From positions 591,001-655,000 of the forward strand of contig JAEMWC010000165.1 in the NCBI GenBank assembly GCA_016490735.1: a DNA stretch of 64,000 nucleotides. The letters run 5' to 3'. This document shows positions 18,772-29,520 of this stretch, piece after piece (the first letter of the stretch is position 1; the number at the start of each line of letters is the position of its first letter). The position numbers and the translations under genes are program-made. A model generated the notes under the pieces. It was not told the origin of the DNA. It was given only the letters and a program-made list of their open reading frames with translations, and searched no databases. This stretch comes from Pachyseris speciosa (Eukaryota; Cnidaria; Anthozoa; Scleractinia; Pachyseridae).

Positions 18772-19602
18772 ATGGCGGAATTTTTTTGTATTTTAAAGCG
18801 GAAAACTAGAGGAAGTATTAGTAGTTCAGAAAGTGGAGCTCTGACACCAAAGAAAAGAAAATTTCCGAGCCTTCGTTTGAAGTTGACGACGAAGTCAACA
18901 TTGCGCTGGACATGGCGGAAGATCTTGGCTCGAAGCTACAGCTGGTTTTACAAAAATTGAACAATTTCAGAGAGCATGGTCGAAGGAGTCCTACAACGAT
19001 TCAACAATCTGGAATCCTCCATAAATGGTATTAAAGGATGATTGATGATGATTTCGAGAAGGCCGTCGGGACTATGGACAGAAGTTTAACATTTTTAAAC
19101 AGCGAGATAGAGCAATTAAAGTCAAGGGTGAATGAAAATGAAGTGGAAATTAAATCCCTAAATAACCGCATCCTCTATCAAGATTTTTTACAGCCGACGC
19201 GAGAACTTGCGTTTCTTTAACATCCCTGAGTCAACCGATACAACGGAAGAGAACGCTAAGGAACTTATTTATCGTTTTATTGAAAGGGAGCTTGAAGTGG
19301 ATAATGCATGCGATATTGAGTTTCAACGCGTGCATCGAATCGGAGCAAAGAAGCCAGAATCTCCCCGACCGATCATTGCCCGTTTCCTCCGCTTTCCCGA
19401 TCGAGAGAAGGTATTTAGACGAGCGTTGGAGTTGAAAGATGAGATTGATTTTAAGTTGTATGCTGACTACCCAAGGGAAATACAGGAGCGGAGAAGAAAA
19501 TTGTGGTCACGTCTGAAGCGTGCGAGAGACGAATGCAAGAGAGCTTTTTTCGATAAGAAAGAACCTGACAAGCTTATCATTGATGGACATGTGGTTACTT
19601 AA
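18772..19602 (+). pseudogene. LINE ORF1 (L1-type RNA-binding protein)
   Basis: Three frames are needed. The N-terminal piece is basic. The second piece (from 19,038) is a coiled coil with LNSEIEQLKSRVNENEVEIK. The third (19,207-19,602) is the RRM/C-terminal part: LRFFNIPES (just upstream in frame), FQRVHRIGAKKPESPRPII, FPDREKVFRRALELK, YADYPREIQERRRKLW. This is the L1-type (Transposase_22-like) ORF1 layout: coiled coil, RRM, C-terminal domain. It binds LINE RNA and acts as a chaperone in reverse transcription. Frameshifts near 18,960-19,040 and 19,200. Confidence 0.75.
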
Positions 19603-19969
19603 AACTTTAGTTTTAATCGTTTGAGTAGTTTATTTCTTTTTTCTTCTCTTTTTTCCCAACATTATGATCATTATTGATGATGCATGTTATTTTTCCAAGT
19701 TGTTAACAGCGGGAGCTTTGGTGTCACCTTTTGATGAAATGCAAATATGCCAAAAGCTCTAAATCCCACGGGCTGCGTATATGATTCTGCAATCAGCAGC
19801 TCTTATAATAATCTATTATTTTTAGTGTGGTGTCTAAGTGTTAATGACCCTTTTGTGTTCAGATCATACTTTATTTCGCTCAAATTAGTGGCATTCTCTG
19901 TGCGCTACACAGGATTTGTCTTCCGTACGTTACTTTTTGATAATTTGCATCTTCGCATTCGAGAAATCT

Positions 19970-21472
19970 TGCGTAGATTTTAAATTATTGTCTCTGAATA
20001 TTCGAGGGATACGTTCATCCACAAAAAGGAAAGCTCTCTTTTGCTGGCTTGGTGAACGGAAATATGATATAGTTTTTTTGCAGGAAACGTACAGCACTAA
20101 TGATATTGAAAGTGTCTGGAGGACACAATGGCAAGGTAAGCTATTTTTTTCACACGGTTCAAATCACAGTTGTGGGGTAATGATTCTTGTAAGAGATGAT
20201 TTAGACTTTAAGCTAAACTCGGTTCGCTCCGACGATAATGGGCGTTATATTATAATGGAAGCTGAAGTTCAAGGATCTTCGTTTTTGTTTGTAAATATCT
20301 ACGCTCCGAATAGTGTGTGATTTTAATGCCACATTAAACCCAGTCTGGGACTGCTCTGGCGGGAATCAGTCATAGAAAGCCTCAGCTAAATACATTGATG
20401 ATCTATGCCTGGATTTTGATTAAATAGATGTCTGGCGAATAAGAAACCCGGAGGTCAAACGTTTTACTTGGAGACAAAAGAAACCTCTAATCCAGAGAAG
20501 ACTCGATTTTTGGTTAATAAGCGATGTTTGTCAAGAAGATATTGAAAAATCCAATATTATATCCTCGATAAACTCCGATCATTCGGCCATTATTTTGCAT
20601 TTTAGTAGCATTGGTGAACAAAAACACGGCCCGTCGTTTTGGAAATTCAACGCTAGTCTTGTTTATGATAGTCTTGGTTATGATACTAGAGAGCATTATT
20701 AACTGAAAGTGTACCAACGTGGCTAGCCAAATTCAGTGCAGTTACTGATAAGAGGGTCTTGTGGAACTTAATTAAATACAAAATTAGACAATTTTCCATA
20801 AAATATAGTAAAGAAAAAGCTCGTGAAAAAAGAGAAAGAGTCTCTAAAATCGAAAAAATGCTTCAGACTTGCGAGGAACAGCGTAGCAAATGCCCTTCTG
20901 ATGACAACTTTGAACAGCTTGAAAACCTTCAGATTGAATATGATCATATATATGAAGATCTTGCTAAGGGCGCCATAATTCGTTCGAAGGCTACTTGGTA
21001 TGAAAAAGGAGAGAGAAGCAATAAATACTTCTTAAATCTTGAAAGTCATAACAAAAGTAAAAGTTCAGTCCGGAAAATCTTCAATGGCGAAGGTGTGTTG
21101 ATTACAGGCCCTCAAAAAGTGCAACAAGAAATTGAAAGATTCTAGTCTGATCTATGTAAAAGCGATATTCTCTCTCCATCTGAGAATATGCTAAATTTCC
21201 TTCTGAAAAATCCAGATGTACCAAAACTCTTCCAAGTTGATGCTCAAGTCTGTGAAGGAAAACTAACAGTATCTGAATGTTTTAAAAGTCTTCAGCTCTT
21301 TCAGAATAATAAGTCTCCAGGGAATGATGGACTAACTGTATAAAGAATTCTATAATGCTATTTGGCATGTCTTAGGCGAGTTTATGGTGGACAGTTTAAA
21401 TGACTCTTACGATCGTGGCGAATTATCCAATTCTCAAAAGGAAGCTATCATCACTTTATTTGAGAAAAAAGT
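19970..21472 (+). pseudogene. LINE ORF2, APE-type endonuclease and start of reverse transcriptase
   Basis: Endonuclease landmarks in order: LLSLNIRGI (Asn), VFLQETY (Glu), VNIYAPN, and SDHSAII near 20,578 (catalytic Asp-His). Next come a linker with coiled-coil content (20,759-21,145), YEKGERSNKYFLNLE and the RT entry block KSPGNDGLT near 21,310-21,335. Stops and shifts occur around 20,320, 20,705, 21,145 and 21,343. The part beyond TLFEKK is displaced to 35,909 by the inserted tyrosine-recombinase element. Confidence 0.8.
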
Positions 21473-21473
21473 T

Positions 21474-21511
21474 TCGTCTCGCGTCTTACACCGATTGAGA
21501 CGTGTTTGTTG
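21474..21511 (+). repeat. A1 split direct repeat of the Ngaro-like element
   Basis: The ~38-base sequence around GCGTCTTACACCGATTGAGA is repeated at 35,605-35,643 (A2) with one or two differences. It contains the inverted pair CGTCT/AGACG around TACACCGATTG, a plausible recombinase site. Confidence 0.75.
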
Positions 21512-21747
21512 TTTTCTCTCATTATTTCAAGGTAAGCCAAGCAGTTTTTATTCTACCTTTTCTTTCGAGGGTTTTTGTCTCGATCATAAGGTTGTCTACG
21601 GGTTACTTGTCCCCCAATGTGTTTTGTTTTTGTTGGCCGTATTATATATTTTTGTGTTTCCCCCTTCGTTGCGTCATACGAATTCATTGTTACGCTCGCT
21701 CCCTCGTGGTTTGTGTTTTCTTAATTCTTGGTTTTCTGGTTCTTCCC

Positions 21748-22335
21748 ATGGCTTCCCCTCCTCATACGGTACTTGTCTTGGGTCACTCATTTGTCCGGAG
21801 GACAAAAGTAGCCCTTGAGGTTAATTTTGATCCCCGGGCGGATATTACATTCGGTATTTTGAACGACGCCATTGTTCATCTACATGGGAAAGGCGGTCGT
21901 ACGGTCCTTGGTCTACGTTACGATCTTGAGGTTGTGTCTTCGCTTCGGCCCGACATAGTAATTCTAGAGATTTGCACCAATGATTTGACTGCCAATTCGC
22001 CTGAGATTGTTGGCTCGCGCATTGAAGAGCTGGTGGTTCTATTGTTAAACACTTATTCGGTCCGAGTGATCGGCGTCTGCGAGGTGATACCTCGTGTTGG
22101 GCAACCAGCTTTTAACGCGGCTCTGCCGGTCCTGAATAAGTATCTTCGGGTGGTTTTGGATCCCTTTCCAAATGTTTTTTGTTGGCGGCACCGTGGTTTT
22201 CGTAATCCCTCGGTTAATCCCTATTTACCGGATGGTGTCCATATGAATAATTTGGGTCAGTATTGGTTGTACCGGAGTTATCGCGGCGCCATGTTGCATG
22301 CTCGCCCAATTCTGTATTTTACACCACTGCGGTGA
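21748..22335 (+). CDS. SGNH/GDSL-type hydrolase of the Ngaro-like element
   Basis: A 195-residue ORF, ATG at 21,748. The catalytic blocks are visible: block I VLVLGHSFVRR (Ser after GH, residues ~8-18), an ICTNDLT block with the Asn-Asp pair (residues ~73-79), and the C-terminal LPDGVHMNNLG with Asp-x-x-His (residues ~163-173). SGNH hydrolase ORFs are known companions of some Ngaro-like elements; their role in the element is not understood. The ORF is open without lesions although the other genes of the element are broken. The frame is open further upstream to 21,502, so a longer start is possible. Confidence 0.75.
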   Translation: MASPPHTVLVLGHSFVRRTKVALEVNFDPRADITFGILNDAIVHLHGKGGRTVLGLRYDLEVVSSLRPDIVILEICTNDLTANSPEIVGSRIEELVVLLLNTYSVRVIGVCEVIPRVGQPAFNAALPVLNKYLRVVLDPFPNVFCWRHRGFRNPSVNPYLPDGVHMNNLGQYWLYRSYRGAMLHARPILYFTPLR

Positions 22336-22539
22336 ACCTTTCCAATCCGTCTACCTTTTTTCTTTCGTGGGTCTAGTTAGCATGGACGATTGTCTTGCGT
22401 GGTCCTGTACCTTTATTTTTTTATCCCCGCATGTTCAGTGATTGTCAGGACATTTTTCCTGTGCTAGTTGTATAAAAATTTGATCGAGACTTTTTCCCTA
22501 TATATATTTAGGTTTTGTTTCTAGGCTTTTGTTGCTCAT

Positions 22540-23075
22540 TTTGATTTAAATTGAGCCCGTGTTATCCATTGCTTAATTTTGAACCCTTGTTGCTCGTGTT
22601 GATTTGTACTGAGCCAGGGTTGCTCTTATTATTATCCTTATTATTATACTGAGCACGTGTTGCTCATTTTGATTTGTATCGAGCCCATGTTGCTCATATT
22701 ATTGTATTATCGAGCCCTTGTTGCTCATTTTGACAATATTGAGCCAGTGTTGCTCATATTATTATTATAATATTGAGCCCGTGTTGCTCATTTTGATTAA
22801 TATTGAGCCCGTGTTGCTCATTTTGAGTTATATTGGGCCCGTGTTGCTCATATTATTATCATATTGAGCCCTTGTTGCTCATTTTGATTAATATTGAGCC
22901 CGTGTTGCTCATTTTGATTTATATTGAGTCCGTGTTGCTCATATTATTATTGTATTAGGCCCGTGTTGTTCATATTATTATTATTATTTTGAGCCCGTGT
23001 CGCTCATTTTGATCTATATTGAGCCAGGGTTGCTCAAGTTGATTAATTTTGTGCCTGTTTTTGCTCATTTTGATT
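22540..23075 (+). repeat. Degenerate minisatellite with GAGC...GCTC palindromes
   Basis: About 17 units of the form TTGAGCCCGTGTTGCTCAT, separated by two alternating spacers, TTTGATTAATA-like and ATTATTATTAT-like. In most units GAGC and GCTC can pair around a 7-base CCCGTGT loop. It lies between the hydrolase ORF and gag. Confidence 0.9.
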
Positions 23076-23324
23076 TATTTGAACATGCTATTGCGGCGGC
23101 CTTGTGTCAGCCATGCTTGTTCCTGCTGTTGAATGATTTTATTTATTTATTTAATTATTACCCTATTTGCCAAAGGGCCGGTTTGGGCTCTTTAGGGTTG
23201 TTGTCAGCCAAGGCCCTATTCCTTGGATATTCCTTGTTTTGAGTATGGTACTGGCTTCCTTTTTGCTCCCTAGATGCCTCCCCGACGCTCTTAGCGCCAG
23301 AAGCTCCCTTCGATCAAAGCCCTG

Positions 23325-23480
23325 GTGACTTCACCAGCACGTCGAGCACGTACCACTACTTTTGGTGCCAACCCCTGTGCCACATCTGACACAGCACTTC
23401 CAGGAAACAGTGCGAACCCTTCACCAGCTGGTCTGCATGTAGCACTTTCAGACAACAGTGCAAACCTGTCCACAGCCACT
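23325..23480 (+). pseudogene. Ngaro-like gag, 5' part (split by the TTAA element)
   Basis: ATG at 23,325. A Ser/Thr/Ala/Pro-rich N-terminus (ARRARTTTFGANP, NPSPAGLHVALSDNSAN). The frame stays open up to the TTAA at 23,481 and, after skipping to the second TTAA at 30,880, continues in the same register with the same Thr/Ala/Pro-rich composition. This shows that the 7.4-kb segment is an insertion in an originally continuous gag. Confidence 0.7.
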
Positions 23481-24368
23481 TTAAGAGGCAGTCCCGCTAA
23501 AAGCGGTCCTCTCGACTTGGCGACCAAAAAAAGTTTTCCTCTATTTTTTGACCACGAAAAGGGTTTGGTACACATGTTTAAAAAATGCTATAATTATTTT
23601 CCAATTCTTTATTTTTGCGCCGCCACAGGCCCAAATTAAATTTTGGCTCACCTGCCCGAACTGATAGCGATCGAAAGTGTAAATTTCACAGATTTTGTCA
23701 AGCGCGCTCTGACTACAGAAATCTAGCTCACTGAATTCTATTTTGCTACAAGTTACAAGGTGTATTCAGTTAGTTCACAGACAAAATGTAGAAACTTACA
23801 AGAAAATCTTACGCATTCCAGCGTGATTAGAAGACACCCTTCTCTTGAGCCTTAATTTGCATATCGAAAAATAACCAAATGAAAGGAAAGAAATCTCAAA
23901 AGTTTGGTCTAAATCGTGATAAAAAACCACATCAGAGCAAACTCTATACTCCAATGAACTGGTATATCGCTTCAAACCGGCGGGTATCACCTTAGCTTCG
24001 ACACACCACGAGCTCAAAATTGACGAAAATCCATGTGTTTACATAATTATCGTTGGTGTCAAAGTCATTTGCATAATTCTAAGAATCGGCGAAAAGATAT
24101 TTTTTTCCCGTTCAGATTCTTTCACTGGCCTTCTAAACAATGGGTCTTAACTTCCTTTAATGATTGTACGCAATAAAAATCTTGTGTTGTGGTAAAACGT
24201 TGGATAAACGTGATCAGTCTTTATGGCCTTGCGAGACCCACAAAGTAAACATTGGTGGTTGTAAGTAGTCTATTGAATAAATTTCGTTAATTCACGTTGT
24301 GAACCACGAGATGGAAAATATCAAATTCTAAAGTTAAAGTTTTGCAATTTGGTAATTGTAGATATTAT

Positions 24369-25705
24369 TATAGGCTTCCCAAGCTCAAAATTCGACTCTG
24401 CATCAGCTTGTTTATATAGAGAATTGTATGGGAAAGTCGCCGGTTTGTAAAAAAAATGTGTAAATAACTATCTAATCAGAAATAAAGTTTTCCTACCTCA
24501 AATGTGTCGCGTACTTGTCTCTTGTGCCGATTTTGAAGCCATTCTCACGCCGTTTAGTTAAGTTTTTCGAAATCGTTGTCTCTCCTTCTAAAAGAAGTAG
24601 AAGGCAGACCACTCCATCGATCGCATCAATCGCTGGCCAGACGTCACTCCACAAATCGCTCTCTCATCGAAAGGAAAAGTCCCGAATCGCAATAAAACCA
24701 ACAGTTCCATAAAGCCCAATAAATTTCACTCTATCTACGTGTGCTTCGGCGGTCAAAAGACTCGTGAAGAACGAAAAATTTGGCTTGAAGTTCGCCTCTT
24801 CGGCTTTCCTGATATGCTTGTGACCGACCTCGCGACAACGGCCGTTAACGCAAGGTCAAGTAGCTGGTTTCTGATTGGTCCATTTGAATTAAGTCACGCG
24901 CTGACAACACGACCCTCCACCGGAGGGAAAGGTACATTTTGTCGCGAATCAAGTGTCACACTAAGGCTGCAGCTGGTTTGTAACTTTACAGAGTTTACAA
25001 CTATCAAGCAAATTTAGAACGATAAGATTGGATTTTCAGCATAAAATAGTTATCGTTCTAAATTTGCTTGAAAGTTGTGAACTCTGTAAAGGTTACAAAC
25101 CAGCTGCAGCCCTAGTGTGACAATTGATTCGCGACAAAATGTACCTTTCCCTCCGGTGGAGGGTCGTGTTGTCAGCGCGTGACTTAATTGAAATGGACCA
25201 ATCAGAAACCAGCTATTGACCTTGAGTTAACGGCCGTTGTCACGAGGTCGGTCACAAGCATATCAGGAAAGCCGAAGAGGCGAACTTCAAGCCAAATTTT
25301 TCGTTCTTCACGAGTCTTTTGACCGCCGAAGCACACGTAGATGGAGTGAAATGTATTGGGCTTTATGGAACTGTTGGTTTTATTGCGATTCGGGACTTTT
25401 CCTTTCGATGAGAGAGCGATTTGTGGAGTGACGTCTGGCCAGCGATTGATGCGATCGATGGAGTGGTCTGCCTTCTACTTCTTTTAGAAGGAGAGACAAC
25501 GATTTCGAAAAACTTAACTAAACGGCGTGAGAATGGCTTCAAAATCGGCACAAGAGACAAGTACGCGACACATTTGAGGTAAGAAAACTTTATTTCTGAT
25601 TAGATAGTTATTTACACATTTTTTTTACAAACCGGCGACTTTCCCATACAATTCTCTATATAAACAAGCTGATGCAGAGTCGAATTTTGAGCTTGGGAAG
25701 CCTGT
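24369..25705. mobile_element. 1,337-bp fold-back element with ~655-bp arms and 8-bp TSD
   Basis: GATATTAT flanks it at 24,361-24,368 and 25,706-25,713. The arms (24,369 to about 25,023 and about 25,051 to 25,705) are inverted copies with a ~25-base centre around 25,037. Ends read TATAGGCTTCCCAAG and ACAGGCTTCCCAAG. The right terminal repeat of the surrounding TTAA element retains the empty site (GATATTATATGCACC), which proves later insertion. No transposase. An 8-bp TSD suggests mobilisation by hAT- or P-type machinery. Confidence 0.9.
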
Positions 25706-26163
25706 GATATTATATGCATCTTGAGGGGACACACAAACATAAAATACATTATGCTAATAATTTTGAAACAACCACATGCAAACATACACTCACGGCCTGC
25801 CCACGGAGAAAATGCTCTGAATGCTTCCAGCAAACACAAGCGACCCTATTCAATGGCACTACTTTCTGCAATTTTCTTTCCATCATTGATGGTTTTCATG
25901 CGGCTACGTTCTTTAAAGTTTCCAAGCTACAAACTCAACATCGCGGACCGTTATATTTAACCAACACTTCTGTCTTGCGTTACACTGAACGTGACTATGC
26001 TAATTGGTTTGTTTTTTGTGTCATGGGATGGGAGGGGACGGAACAAATAAATAAGAAAAAATTCTGTTTTTCAAACATGTATAGACAAGTATCTAATCGG
26101 TGAATAGCAAAAAAATGGAATTCCTTCAATATCGTTTTAGTCCATCACACTGTCTCCAATAAT

Positions 26164-29100
26164 GTATCGAACCAGGGCTCGTGATCGAACACAAACTTGA
26201 TGTGGGGTAGGATTGGCCTGACCGGCAAAACTGTGTAAAGGCTATGACACATATTGACATGTAAAGGTCAAAAATAAAAAGATCCAGTCAAATAAAACTT
26301 CCTACTAGATCTCCTTTAAAGGTAAAGAGTTTAATACCCGTAATCTGGAATTGTTAAACAGAACTTGAAAGGAGATTTGAAAAGCGGTTGGAAAAGGGTT
26401 ATGTTGTATGGAGAAACGATGACAAGCGAAGAAGGTGCTGAAATTAGCCGGCTCTCACGACTGCGTGGGAAGCTAGCTGAAAATTGGATTGCGAACTACT
26501 TACATTTTAAGCCGAAATTGGGAACGAGTTGCTATTAAGGAAACGAGAATAATGGAGGAATAGGGTAGGGGTTTCCTGCAGTTTCCTGGCACTGATTGCG
26601 GAGACCGCGATATTAATTAGAACGGAGCGTTCAATTCTCAACTGGAAATTTTCAAAGTGATACTCAAGGACTTAGCCTGCGTGGTGGGCGTAGAAGCTCG
26701 TAGAAAGGGGTTAGGGAGGGAGGGACAGGGAGAGGGCTACTCCCATATTCCTTTTCCCTTCCTTCCCATCCACTTTCTACGCCTGTCACGCAGGCTATGA
26801 AGGACGGGAAATTTACCTGTTTTGATGATATTTTGTTTAAAAACAAGAAGTTGTCTGAACCCGAGAGGAGCATAACAAGTGCAGCTGGCAGATCCTTTTC
26901 CTTGTTCGCTGAAGACTGAAAACGCAGATTCGCTCGAAAATGACAGAAATAAGGTTTAGCAATCCGACATTCTCCCCTAGCTACATACCCAGAGAGGGAA
27001 AGCGAGAGGAAAAGCGAGAGGAAAGAGAACGGAGTGCGACGGGACGGGAGGGAGTTAGCGCGCGCGTCCGCTTCCTCTTTTCTAGCGCCTTCCATGCAGG
27101 CTTTGCGCGGCTAGGCTCTTACCGATAGTGCTCGTAAAAAAAGCATTAAATGCTTAAAGCAGTGCTTGTTTTTTGCCAAAAAAGTGCTAAAATAATGCTA
27201 ATTTTTTAAAAAAGAGCTCGTGGGTTACATAAAAATGCTCACTTTTTCCCGATTTTTTAAACATAGAATATTACATTTTTCAGATTTTCAGTTACATGTT
27301 TCAACAAAAACAACTTCCCGTCTTTGATTGATAGTTCCTCTCCTGGATATTGCTGAATCCGATCATGTATGCTTATTTTTTTTGCATCACAGTTCCCCCT
27401 AGTCTTATTTTTTCCACTGATTGATGGCAGAGTACGCTCTCGAGTCTCGAGCTATCTCTGCCTTGGCTGGCTGACTTCCATTGTTCCTCGATGATAAAGT
27501 GTATGACGCCATCTTGGAACAAGTGTGATGGACTGGGTTTTAGAAGGCAACCGCTGACCTATCAAACCTATTCCCCAGGCCTCCTCGGCTCCTTTGACTA
27601 AAACGAGGGCAAAATGCGGCTTTGGACGACATAAATAAAGTCAGATTGTGCCTTTTAACACAAAATTATACAAATAATCAGTCGAAAATCCAAAGTAATG
27701 CTAGCAGTGCTTTTTGGGATAAAATGTAAAAAAAAAATGCTCGCGAAGCCAAATAATGCCAAAAAGTGCTAGCACTATCGGTAAGAGCCTATGCGCGGCC
27801 TGCCGAAGACAGGTTCAGTTGCTCCATCCAGACTATTCTGCGACGAGCTGTGTGCAGATCACTTTCATCTTTAATCCACCTATTCTATGACAGAATAGGA
27901 GTAAGGAATAGAAATAAGCAGAAAAGTCAAAAAAAAAATTGTACTCTTAACCAATTGGCGCCCGTACCGGCCAAAACCAGCCGCACAAGACTCCCATGCT
28001 TCAAAACATTGCAACTTTCTCAATCGCACGAATATTGCCTTAACTGTCAGTTGTGAGCACGAAATGGAATGTCCTCTAACTTTGGATATCCAATAAACGC
28101 AAGAAACGTAGCGATTTTTGCCAAATATGGCCTTTTGAGTTTGGACAAGAACGAAACTGACCATTTTTAACGTCAAAGAGAAGCGACGAAAATGCCCCCT
28201 TTTGCCTTTATGTTTTTTTAAAGAAATCATCGTCAAACCACCAAACTTCAACCATCATAAAAAAATTCAGTCCTTGTTCTAACTTAGAAATGACATTTTT
28301 GGTTCATATTCTCCTCCCGAGCGTAGATACAGCCTTTTGTTCCAGTGCATTTTGGCCTTCCCGCCATTTCAACATCTCGACCGCATTGGATGATGGGAAA
28401 TAACGAGAATTTTTCACAGCACCCGTATCTTCCCCCAATTCTTTCACATACAGCCACTCCGACCTAACGCCAAAAATTCCTCCTTGTGGTCACCTTCAGT
28501 GCTCACAAATTCCAAAATATGCGGCGGTAGGTCGAGAAATTCATCAATAGTCGAGTCCCAAAGGTACTAAGTGTCCGACCGGCCAGATTCCCAGTTAGTA
28601 GAGTAACAAGCCAAATTCGACAACAAAATACATCACCTTGCTCGATTCTTTGAGAAAGTGGACTCTTAGCTACCGTCACGGTTAACGATGCTCATCAGGC
28701 AGCCACTTAAGATGAAAAATGGCTGTAAAAAAAATTAACTTAGCAAAAATCGCAAGCAAACCGAACTTGGGCTGTTCTTGTAGCTCCACGTATGAAAAAT
28801 AGCTACGTCAGAATGACGTTTTCAGAAACCTTTAGCCTCCTTTAACCTCCTCCGGTAATTGTTTTGTATGACTGTTCCGCCCAGACTAGCAATGCTATTT
28901 GCGGAACAGTCCTTTCTACGCTGGATATTTATTCTATAAATAAAAGTTGTTGTTGTTGTTGTTGTTGTCCAGTGCCTTAGGACAGCACCCCTTTTCCATG
29001 GTAGTTTGAAATAAAGAGCCACGAAATGCTATGAATCATTTATAGGTGGAAAATCACTCCGAAAACGTAAAAACGGCTGGGCGCCAATGGGTTAAAATGT

Positions 29101-29520
29101 GCACTTTATTCTATATGATCCACTGAGTTGCAAAAGACAAAGGTTAGGTACTACTAAAAAAAACCTCGTGTCCACAAATTACTGTATAATCAATACAGTA
29201 TCTAAAAAAAAGCGAAAACTGCTAATTATGCCGATAAAATGAAAGCCCATACATCTGTAGTTGCCGGTCACTTCAGGCCACTCCTACCACAGAATTGTAT
29301 TGTCGCGTCATGTTAGTGTTCACTATAATAGACCTTTTTAGCTTGTAGATTTTGTTTTCTCAAAGTAGACCTCGTGATGTTACCCAAGAGAACTGTTTCT
29401 TTGACATTTCGCCTTATTCACGTGCATGTGTACCCATAATATATGAAAAGACAAAAGGCAAACCTCCTTGGGAAGATCACATGGTCTACATTGGGAAAAC
29501 AAATTCTAAAAGCTAAAAAT
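26164..29520. other. Interior of the TTAA element
   Basis: Unique between the long terminal repeats. It contains low-complexity AGGGAGGG/CTTTCC tracts (26,700-26,760), a hAT-like MITE (27,112-27,791) and a short GTT microsatellite near 28,950. The ORF of 143 codons on the minus strand (26,664-27,095) has no recognisable transposase motif. Confidence 0.6.
27112..27791. mobile_element. 680-bp hAT-like MITE with perfect 8-bp TSD
   Basis: TGCGCGGC at 27,104-27,111 and 27,792-27,799 flanks termini TAGGCTCTTACCGATAGTGC and AGCACTATCGGTAAGAGCCTA (inverted, about 20 bases). The interior is AT-rich with repeated AGTGCT/AATGCT words near both ends. An 8-bp TSD fits the hAT superfamily. No ORF of note. 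Confidence 0.85.

Larger units (their letters stand above)
18690..21472 (+). mobile_element. L1/Tx1-like LINE, 5' part (interrupted)
   Basis: Contains ORF1 and the endonuclease plus start of the reverse transcriptase of ORF2. The coding sequence breaks after the segment TLFEKK at about 21,472 and resumes at about 35,909 with a segment reading YLTNWRPISLINV, the expected continuation in L1-type RTs. So this is one LINE split by a later insertion. Many frameshifts and stops show it is dead. Confidence 0.85.

Noticed and set aside
22540..23075. CRISPR-like array
   Set aside because: Repeats are degenerate and spacers are not unique but of two recurring AT-rich types; the context is a eukaryotic retroelement.
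24515..25560. Mirrored 65-codon ORFs as a real gene pair
   Set aside because: They are the two arms of a fold-back element, and the protein shows no recognisable domain.
26664..27128. Possible transposase in the TTAA element
   Set aside because: Low-complexity purine/pyrimidine tracts create the ORFs; no DDE motif or zinc finger is visible.
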